Positions 1-6,246 of a stretch of 7,359 bases of DNA are shown piece after piece. The stretch is taken from positions 1-7,359 of the forward strand of contig CAJVYT010000212.1 in the NCBI GenBank assembly GCA_913009765.1. The letters run 5' to 3'. Both the position numbers and the translations under genes were made by a program. The notes beneath the pieces are model-generated. The model did not search any database and was not told where the DNA came from. It saw only the letters and a list, made by a program, of their open reading frames with translations. The DNA comes from an uncultured candidate division Zixibacteria bacterium. Its GTDB lineage: Bacteria; Zixibacteria; MSB-5A5; GN15; FEB-12. Positions within the stretch are counted from its first letter, which is position 1; every line of letters starts with the position of its first letter.

Positions 1-61
1 AGAAGACGGCATACGAGATATATCAGTGTGACTGGAGTTCAGACGTGTGCTCTTCCGATCT
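1..61 (+). other. Illumina TruSeq P7/index adapter (sequencing artefact)
   Basis: Positions 1-19 match the flow-cell P7 oligo from AGAAGACGGC onward, lacking only its first five bases. Positions 20-27 (ATATCAGT) are an 8-nt index, and 28-61 match the TruSeq read-2 primer site ending in CTCTTCCGATCT. Read on the opposite strand the index is ACTGATAT, which I recall as TruSeq index 25 (ACTGAT plus the fixed AT). This is synthetic library sequence left on a contig or read end. Genomic DNA begins at about 62, so nothing can be said about what lies downstream of the rel gene. Confidence 0.98.
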
Positions 62-72
62 TTTGATAAAAA

Positions 73-2214
73 TTAGTTAGTTCCTGATTCGACACCTTTT
101 TCACGATGGACAGAAATAACACCTTTAATTTTCTTCACTTTGTCTAAAATTCTGTTGAGATGTGACAGCGAGGAAACTTCGACCACAAATTTTCCAATTG
201 CTGTCGTGTCTTGAGCTCTCATTTCAGCAGCACGGACATTTGTATCGGCATCAGCAATTGCCTGCGTAATATCCCGCAGCATATTTTTTCTATCTTCGAC
301 AATAATTCGCAATTGTACAATAAACGACTGTCCTTTGCCGGTATCCCAAGTAACATCAATTTTTCTTTCAGGATTTATTGAATACAAATGATTGACTGAA
401 GGACAATCGGAACGGTGGATAGTGACTCCTCTTCCCCGGCTGATAAATCCGACAATCTCTTCCCCCGGCACCGGCTGACAACATCCGGCAAACCGAAACA
501 TCATATTATCCATTCCGTGAACTTTGATGCCTTTGGAACCTCGAATACGGTCAATAACTTTATCAACAAAACCAATCTCAGGTGCTTTTTTATCAGGTAA
601 AATAAGGTCTATAAGAGGTCTTGACGATTTAGAGCCATTTCCGATAGCAGCATATAAATCTTCAAGAGATTTTTTATCAAGCTGTTCGGCATATCCCTGT
701 AAAATATCATCTGATGGCAGTTTTAATCTGAGTTCTTTAAGTTTTCTTGCGACAATTTCTTTGCCAAGAATTATAGACTGTTCATAGCCCGATTGTTTGA
801 GCCATTTTCTTATTCTGGTGCGGGCAGATGATGTTTTGACAAGTTTCAGCCAGTCATGCGACGGAGTTCTATTGGGGTTGGTAATAACTTCGACAACATC
901 ACCTGACTTCATTTTTGTTGAAAGCGGTTGCAGCCTTCCGTTAATTTTAGCACCTGCACAGTGAAGCCCAATATCGGTATGAATCTGAAATGCAAAATCT
1001 AAAGGTGTAGAACCAAGCGGAAGATGGATAAGTTTTTGATTAGGTGTAAAAACAAATATATCTTCGGAGAACAGGTCAATTTTCAAATATTCCATAAAGT
1101 CTGACGGATTGGTCATTTCTTTTTGCCATTCCAACACATCCCGAAGCCAAATCATTTGTCTGTCAGATTTACTCATCAACTGCTTACCTTCTTTATACAG
1201 CCAATGAGCGGCAATACCATTTTCTGCGATATAGTGCATTTGATGAGTTCTTATTTGAATTTCAACCATTTTGTTTTGAGGACCAAATACCGTAGTATGT
1301 AGAGAGCTATAACCATTCGGTTTTGGATTGGCAATATAGTCATGAAATCTATCGGGTACAGGTTTCCATAATGAATGCAAAATCCCCATCGCATGGTAAC
1401 AATCACGTTCGGAATTTACTATAACTCGAATAGCAAAAAGATCATAAATTTCCTCGTATGGAACTTTTCGGATTCGTATTTTTCTATAAATAGAATCAAA
1501 ATGCTTTGCCCGCCCATACACTTCAGCCTTGATACTATCTTTGCCAAGAGCTTCTTTGACCGGAGCAACAAATGCTGCAATATATTCTTCCCGTTCCTCT
1601 TTACGGTCTTTCACTCGATTCATTATATTTGCATAAACCTCAGGTTCTAAATACTTTAGAGACAAATCTTCAAGTTCTATCTTAACTTTATTGATACCAA
1701 AGCGATGTGCGAGCGGGCAATAAATATCGCGAGTTTCTTGAGCAATTCTTTTTTGTTTTTCATGTGGAAGATGTTCTAATGTCCGCATATTGTGTAACCG
1801 GTCAGCAAGTTTCATCAAAATAATCCGAATATCTTTTGCCATAGACAAAAGCATTTTGCGAAAATATTCTACCTGCTGTTCTTCACGCGAGCCATATTTC
1901 ATCGCTCCTATTTTTGTCACGCCATCAACAAGTTCTGCTATTTCATCACCGAATTCTTTTCTAAGGTCCTCGATAGTAACATCGGTATCTTCGACCACAT
2001 CATGTACTAAACCAGCAGCAATAGTCGTAGAGTCCATATGTTGTTCTGCTAAAATAAATGCAGCTTCGAGACAATGTTCAATATACGGTTCCCCGGATTT
2101 ACGCAGTTGTCCCCTATGAGCGTTATCAGAAAATTCATACGCTTTTCTAATAAGAGGAATATTCACATTTGCATTAAATGCTTCAATACGTATAATAAAC
2201 TCGGCAAGATTCAT
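73..2214 (-). CDS. rel: Bifunctional (p)ppGpp synthetase/hydrolase, long RelA/SpoT (Rel) family
   Basis: A 713-residue protein, normal length for a long RSH enzyme. It makes (p)ppGpp from ATP and GTP/GDP and hydrolyses it in the stringent response, in the cytosol. The N-terminal HD hydrolase domain (about 20-150) keeps R38, H47, H71-D72, E75-D76 and N142, a constant offset of six from the streptococcal Rel active-site numbering as I recall it. The synthetase domain (about 225-345) keeps G234-R235, K245, D258 in IYDLFAIRV, the NPKPNGYSSLHT loop and E318 in VEIQIRT. Both activities are therefore predicted intact. TGS domain follows at about 385-446, then a helical region, a zinc-finger-type domain with C578-C579, H600 and C604, and a C-terminal ACT domain (about 630-705). 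Its RXKD-type motif reads RFHD (289-292). The start lies 6 nt after the upstream GT9 stop with no clear Shine-Dalgarno, suggesting coupled translation. Only 11 genomic bases follow the stop before the adapter. Confidence 0.97.
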   Translation of the reverse strand: MNLAEFIIRIEAFNANVNIPLIRKAYEFSDNAHRGQLRKSGEPYIEHCLEAAFILAEQHMDSTTIAAGLVHDVVEDTDVTIEDLRKEFGDEIAELVDGVTKIGAMKYGSREEQQVEYFRKMLLSMAKDIRIILMKLADRLHNMRTLEHLPHEKQKRIAQETRDIYCPLAHRFGINKVKIELEDLSLKYLEPEVYANIMNRVKDRKEEREEYIAAFVAPVKEALGKDSIKAEVYGRAKHFDSIYRKIRIRKVPYEEIYDLFAIRVIVNSERDCYHAMGILHSLWKPVPDRFHDYIANPKPNGYSSLHTTVFGPQNKMVEIQIRTHQMHYIAENGIAAHWLYKEGKQLMSKSDRQMIWLRDVLEWQKEMTNPSDFMEYLKIDLFSEDIFVFTPNQKLIHLPLGSTPLDFAFQIHTDIGLHCAGAKINGRLQPLSTKMKSGDVVEVITNPNRTPSHDWLKLVKTSSARTRIRKWLKQSGYEQSIILGKEIVARKLKELRLKLPSDDILQGYAEQLDKKSLEDLYAAIGNGSKSSRPLIDLILPDKKAPEIGFVDKVIDRIRGSKGIKVHGMDNMMFRFAGCCQPVPGEEIVGFISRGRGVTIHRSDCPSVNHLYSINPERKIDVTWDTGKGQSFIVQLRIIVEDRKNMLRDITQAIADADTNVRAAEMRAQDTTAIGKFVVEVSSLSHLNRILDKVKKIKGVISVHREKGVESGTN

Positions 2215-2220
2215 AATATT

Positions 2221-3252
2221 CTATTCGTTAAATATTGTTAATACTTTAGCAGCAACATCGTTAGGGTCTATTTTATCCATACAGCTGCACTGACCGATAT
2301 CACATTCACATGTACCGATAGGTTGTATGACAAAATTACCACTTCCTAACGGACCCCATCTTGTCGGTGACATTGATTTTTTGCTTGGATAAAGACCAAC
2401 TGTTTTTGTACCTACTGCCACCGCTAAATGAAGCGGACCTGTTGAATTTGCGACAACAACTTTTGCCAAAGAAAGAACTGCTGCCAAGGCTCTTAAATCG
2501 GTATTACCGGTTATTTTATTTAAATCGGCAAACCCGATAGAATGAGAAAGATTATCAAACTGTTCTCCCTCTTTTTCAGAACCGGATACAACTAAGACCA
2601 TTCCTTTGCTTTCGAGTTTTTGATACAGCTGGATAAATTTTTCAGACGACCATGCCTCAGCCGACCCGCCTGAACCGGGGTGTAAAACTATAAAATCACC
2701 ATCAACTCCTGCATTGGTAAGTATTTTTTTAGCACTCGCAATATCTTTTGGAGTCAAATAAACTTTCGGAATTAAGACAGTCTCGCCATCTTTAAAAAAA
2801 GACATAAAATCTAAATTGTATACTGATTCATGTTTTATATTTTTTTTACGGCTATGCAGCAAACGAGTATTAAAAAATATTGAATGAAATCTCCCGGCAG
2901 TACCAATCCGAATAGGAATTTCCGCTTTAAAATATAAACGGGAAATTTGTCTTTCAGGAAACAGGGCAATTACAATATCATATTTTTCTTTCTTTATTTT
3001 TTGCAGTAAATCTTTTCGATAGAGATTATTAGAAATTAATTGGTCGTTTTGTACTCTTAAAATTTTATTGATAGAGTCATTATGCTCTAAAATCGGCGAA
3101 GCGTAGAGTGATGCCATCACATCAACTTTACAATTAGGGTATCTTTTTTTTAATGTTTCAACAAATGGCAATGCTAATACCAAGTCGCCTAATTTATCAG
3201 ATCTGCTAATCAGTATTTTGTCGCCATCTTTTATTGTAATCGGTTTGTTCAT
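2221..3252 (-). CDS. GT9 heptosyltransferase-family glycosyltransferase (second copy)
   Basis: A 343-residue GT9 protein of the WaaC/WaaF/WaaQ/RfaF type, expected to transfer ADP-heptose (or a related sugar) onto LPS core acceptors at the cytoplasmic face of the inner membrane. It has the usual two-Rossmann GT-B layout: the N-terminal motif SRSDKLGDLVLALP at 16-29 with D23 at the position of the catalytic Asp of WaaC, and a C-terminal half starting near LHPGSGGS (190-197). The donor-site motif is ANSTGPLHLA (268-277), where the Asp of the more common NDTGxxH/DTGxxH form is a Ser. A cysteine group, C315, C317, C322 and C324, precedes the CMDKIDP ending; Cys near a CM..I.P ending is familiar in GT9 proteins. 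Start overlaps the GT2 stop by 4 nt (ATGA), and the Shine-Dalgarno is poor. Exact donor and acceptor cannot be told from sequence. It is clearly diverged from the other GT9 in the cluster, so not a recent duplicate. Confidence 0.92.
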   Translation of the reverse strand: MNKPITIKDGDKILISRSDKLGDLVLALPFVETLKKRYPNCKVDVMASLYASPILEHNDSINKILRVQNDQLISNNLYRKDLLQKIKKEKYDIVIALFPERQISRLYFKAEIPIRIGTAGRFHSIFFNTRLLHSRKKNIKHESVYNLDFMSFFKDGETVLIPKVYLTPKDIASAKKILTNAGVDGDFIVLHPGSGGSAEAWSSEKFIQLYQKLESKGMVLVVSGSEKEGEQFDNLSHSIGFADLNKITGNTDLRALAAVLSLAKVVVANSTGPLHLAVAVGTKTVGLYPSKKSMSPTRWGPLGSGNFVIQPIGTCECDIGQCSCMDKIDPNDVAAKVLTIFNE

Positions 3253-4010
3253 TTATTTTTATCTTTCTTCATCATTAATTCGCGTAATTTAGCATATTTT
3301 ACCATAACAGCAACAGCAGAAAGAAAAGAAATTAAAAAACCTTCAATGCCGTCTAAAAAACCTTTTTTCAGAAAGTAATGCTTAATAAAAGCTGCTGTCG
3401 GTTTAATACAAATGCCAAAGATAGTCGTTTTTTTCCCTTTTGCAAATAAATCCTCTGCTCCCATACGAGTATAAATATTAAATTTTCGGAAGTATTCATC
3501 CAATGTCGGGTAGCTGTAATGTAATAAGTCATTTTTAAGATACTGCTTTTTCCCTTCTATCTCAACCGCTTCATGAACGACATTACTGTTAAATCCGCCT
3601 TTTGTTTTGTCAAATAATCTGAGAACAAAATCAGGATACCAATTTGAATAATTTATCCAACGCCCCATAAAATTTGTTTTACGAGGGATCAAATACCCAT
3701 CAGCAATTTTGTCCTGCGAGAGGACAGTTTTTATTTCATCAGTAAGTTCTGCAGTTACTTCTTCATCTGCATCAATTGAGAGAATCCAATCATACGAGGA
3801 ATGTTTGACACCTTCTTGCTTGGCGGGACCATACCCACGCCAAACCGGCGAATAAATTTTGGCACCATATTCACCGGCAATCTCAAGAGTCTTGTCATCT
3901 GACTGCGAGTCTATCAAAATAATTTCATCAGCCCACTTAATTGATTCAAGACATTTCCGAATATTTTTTTCTTCATTTTTAGTGATTATGACAATAGAAA
4001 TTTTTCTCAT
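3249..4010 (-). CDS. GT2 glycosyltransferase, WaaE/KdtX-like LPS core family
   Basis: A 253-residue GT-A fold enzyme. The N-terminus SIVIITKNEEKNIRKCLESI (5-24) is typical of GT2. Nucleotide-sugar and metal contacts are expected at D34 (in ILIDSQSDD) and at the D80-A-D82 motif in SIDADEE. Downstream, FMGRWI (114-119), NWYPDFVLRLF (123-133) and NVVHEAVE (143-150) are the hallmark blocks of the WaaE/KdtX group, whose known members add glucose to the first heptose of the LPS inner core. Residues around 218-240 form a hydrophobic stretch flanked by basic residues, so peripheral membrane attachment is likely. The length fits the family. It sits between two GT9 enzymes, as expected for core assembly; its start overlaps the upstream GT9 stop as ATGA and its stop overlaps the next start the same way. 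The sugar transferred is inferred from the family, not shown. Confidence 0.92.
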   Translation of the reverse strand: MRKISIVIITKNEEKNIRKCLESIKWADEIILIDSQSDDKTLEIAGEYGAKIYSPVWRGYGPAKQEGVKHSSYDWILSIDADEEVTAELTDEIKTVLSQDKIADGYLIPRKTNFMGRWINYSNWYPDFVLRLFDKTKGGFNSNVVHEAVEIEGKKQYLKNDLLHYSYPTLDEYFRKFNIYTRMGAEDLFAKGKKTTIFGICIKPTAAFIKHYFLKKGFLDGIEGFLISFLSAVAVMVKYAKLRELMMKKDKNK

Positions 4011-5119
4011 TGCTCAACCGTCTTTCTATTCTCCATCAAAATCTTAAAAGTGTCAAATACCTGTTCAACAGTGATATCAAAGATATTATGTTCGTTTGAT
4101 GAAACAACCGCACCAACTTTTTGATCATACGGTCTCCACAACATAAAATTTTTCATAAATTTGCTATAAAGCCCTACCACCGGCACATCAAATGCTCTGG
4201 CAATATGCACCAAAGAAGTATCGGGAGAAATTAAAATATCAAGATATTTTATAAGAGCAGCAACAGATGTCAGACTCAAATTTTCAGGAATCAAATACAC
4301 ATTTTCAGGAAGTGCGTCAAGAAGTGGTTTTGCCCGCTCCCTCTCATCCGGCGTTGTAAACAAGAGAATTTGATTATCACTACTTTGTGCAATTATCTTT
4401 TTTAAAAGCTCAGTTGATTTTTCTTTTGCCCAAATACGGTTTACCGCTCCGGCTGAAAGGTTGTAACCGACAACTTTTGTTTTGTCTGATTTTCTTAGTA
4501 CTTGTACTGTTTTTTCAGCAAACTTTAATTCTTGAGAAGAAACATAAGGTTCGGCATAGCCTGATTCTTTTGAACTGTCGATTCCAAATGCATCGAGAAT
4601 TTTTAATGTATTTTCAATTATATGATTTGTATTATTAGTACGATAGAGATAGTTGTAATCATAATACTTTTTATATTTTGTTTTTCCAATTCCTATTCTT
4701 GGTTTACCGGGGGCAGCAAGTTGAGACAAAAACAATGCAGTAACAGAATCATCACCTATCATATCTACGACACAATCGTATTTTGCTTTTCGCATTTTTC
4801 GTAAGGTAGCAAAATCTTTGAGTGGGTTTTTTAAATACATATAAATTTTTGAAAATCGTTTATCATTTTGAATTATAGCTTTACTGCGAAGTGAGGCGAG
4901 TATAGCAATTTCAATATGAGGAAAATGCTTCTTCAATCCGTCAAAAACCGGAAACGAGATAATCATATCTCCCAGTTTTTCAGGACGTAAAAAGAGTACT
5001 TTCTTTATTGCATTTCCATCAATAGGTTTAAACTCTTTTTGTCCCTTTGCAAAGAATAGTTTACACAAAGAAAAAACCATTGCCTTAAATTTATGCTCAA
5101 GAGGTTTTAATGCTTCCAT
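4007..5119 (-). CDS. GT9 heptosyltransferase-family glycosyltransferase (first copy)
   Basis: A 370-residue GT9 protein. After a 38-residue basic, partly hydrophobic leader (KPLEHKFKAMVFSLCKLFF, likely a membrane-hugging helix) comes the first Rossmann strand VLFLRPEKLGDMI, with D51 as the expected catalytic Asp. The second domain has YNLSAGAVNRIWAKEK (219-234) and the donor motif SPDTSLVHIA (298-307), keeping the Asp and His (D300, H305) of the DTGxxH pattern but with Ser for Gly. Likely role: adding a heptose-type sugar to lipid A-Kdo or core in the cytoplasm. I chose ATG at 5119 rather than the longer frame from 5164: 5119 has GGAG 8 nt upstream and forms a TGATG stop/start with the GT4 gene, while 5164 has no Shine-Dalgarno and would overlap GT4 by 46 nt. 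The longer version would be 385 residues. Its stop overlaps the GT2 start (ATGA). Confidence 0.9.
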   Translation of the reverse strand: MEALKPLEHKFKAMVFSLCKLFFAKGQKEFKPIDGNAIKKVLFLRPEKLGDMIISFPVFDGLKKHFPHIEIAILASLRSKAIIQNDKRFSKIYMYLKNPLKDFATLRKMRKAKYDCVVDMIGDDSVTALFLSQLAAPGKPRIGIGKTKYKKYYDYNYLYRTNNTNHIIENTLKILDAFGIDSSKESGYAEPYVSSQELKFAEKTVQVLRKSDKTKVVGYNLSAGAVNRIWAKEKSTELLKKIIAQSSDNQILLFTTPDERERAKPLLDALPENVYLIPENLSLTSVAALIKYLDILISPDTSLVHIARAFDVPVVGLYSKFMKNFMLWRPYDQKVGAVVSSNEHNIFDITVEQVFDTFKILMENRKTVEQ

Positions 5120-6246
5120 CAGTTTTTCTCCGAGAGCTTTTGTTGGCAAAGGTCTTGATAACATTTTTCAATTTTATCAATCATTCTGTCCATTTGAAAA
5201 TAATCTTCAAATCTCTTTCGGCTATTTACGGACATCTGCACAAACTGTATTTTATCACGCAATACTTTCAAGACAGCGTCTGAGAGTGCAGAAGCGTCAC
5301 ATGGGGTGACCAGCAATGCATTGTAGTTTTCTTTGACAACTTCAGGAATACCCCCTACATTTGATGCGACAATAGGAAGCGATGCTCTCATTCCCTCTAA
5401 GACAGCAATGCCAAACGGCTCAACCCGAGAGGGATGAATCATAATATCAGCACCGAATAATTCAGTGTCAATATTATCTTGCATACCGGCAAATATAAAA
5501 TATTTTTCTAAATCATATTTTTGTATCATATTTTCCAATAGTTCTCTGCGAGGACCGTCGCCCAAAAAGATAAACCGCATATTTGGAAATTCCTTAATAA
5601 TTTTACGAGATGCTTCTATTAAAAACTCATGCCCTTTTTGTTCAACAAACCGCCCGGAAGTAACAGATAATATTACATTATCAGGAAGTTTATATTTTCC
5701 TATAAGATTATTGCGAGCGGTAAACTTGTCAAGCTTGAATGATATATCTTCAATTGAAATAGGTATGACCTCGGTAATATCTTTTGCTATATATCCTAAT
5801 GAAATTATCTCATTTTTTAAAGATTCCGATGGAGTGACAACTCTGTCGATTAGTTTAGGAGTGAGAAATTTATGAACAAAGGCATCTTTGGTAATATTTA
5901 AACCGACAGACCAAACAATTTTTGTATGACCGCTCATACGTGCCGCCAAACCGCCAAGCCTGACATCTTTATTAAAATTTACTGTTAATATATCTATTTT
6001 TTGTTCTTCCAAATATTTTTTAATTTTTGAAATAGTAGCGGGATTAAAATCACCGGAGATATCAAGAGACAATTGCTTAAGCTCATCATACGGGTCAGCG
6101 GCACGTTTTAGAAAATATGAATCCGCACGACCGATAAGCGAAATAGTATGTTTGCGTTTGGCAAGTCCGACAGCCGCCAATCGAATCCACTCTTCCATAC
6201 CTCCATAGGTATCTTTTTCTATAGAATTGAGAAAAGCTATATTCAT
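5119..6246 (-). CDS. GT4-family glycosyltransferase (GT-B retaining)
   Basis: A 375-residue protein, normal length for GT4. The N-terminal acceptor domain begins MNIAFLNSIEKDTYGGMEEW, with the glycine pair 15-16 that loops to the nucleotide sugar. The C-terminal domain starts at about VILSVTSGRFVEQKGHEFLIEA (191-212), continues through FIFLGDGP (225-232) and carries the E-x7-E motif as EPFGIAVLE (E276 and E284) inside HPSRVEPFG, followed by the phosphate-binding GGIPEVV (298-304). This is a retaining UDP- or GDP-sugar transferase at the cytosolic membrane face. In this neighbourhood it most likely extends the LPS core or an attached glycan; donor and linkage cannot be read from sequence. The start overlaps the ABC transporter stop by 4 nt (ATGA) and has the strongest Shine-Dalgarno in the window. 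No internal defect seen. Confidence 0.93.
   Translation of the reverse strand: MNIAFLNSIEKDTYGGMEEWIRLAAVGLAKRKHTISLIGRADSYFLKRAADPYDELKQLSLDISGDFNPATISKIKKYLEEQKIDILTVNFNKDVRLGGLAARMSGHTKIVWSVGLNITKDAFVHKFLTPKLIDRVVTPSESLKNEIISLGYIAKDITEVIPISIEDISFKLDKFTARNNLIGKYKLPDNVILSVTSGRFVEQKGHEFLIEASRKIIKEFPNMRFIFLGDGPRRELLENMIQKYDLEKYFIFAGMQDNIDTELFGADIMIHPSRVEPFGIAVLEGMRASLPIVASNVGGIPEVVKENYNALLVTPCDASALSDAVLKVLRDKIQFVQMSVNSRKRFEDYFQMDRMIDKIEKCYQDLCQQKLSEKN
5128..5131 (-). promoter_or_regulatory. Shine-Dalgarno deciding the start of the first GT9 gene
   Basis: On the minus strand GGAG is followed by AAAAACTG and then the ATG at 5119, a spacing of 8 nt. It supports the shorter 370-residue protein starting within a TGATG stop/start junction over the alternative ATG at 5164, which is preceded only by A/T-rich sequence without purine-rich pairing potential. 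Confidence 0.65.

Noticed and set aside
62..72. Possible terminator after rel
   Set aside because: Only 11 genomic bases remain before the adapter; no stem-loop can be judged.
1790..2119. 109-codon plus-strand open frame rich in Ser, Cys and Ile
   Set aside because: Antisense to the conserved HD domain of Rel; residue make-up reflects the opposite-strand codons, and no family motif is visible.
2221..5119. Recent tandem duplication of the two GT9 genes
   Set aside because: The proteins share only family motifs, differ in length and donor motif, and are separated by the GT2 gene; they are old paralogues or independently acquired.
5465..5875. 136-codon plus-strand open frame
   Set aside because: Lies entirely antisense to the clear GT4 coding sequence; composition is that of a reverse-strand shadow and no family motif is visible.
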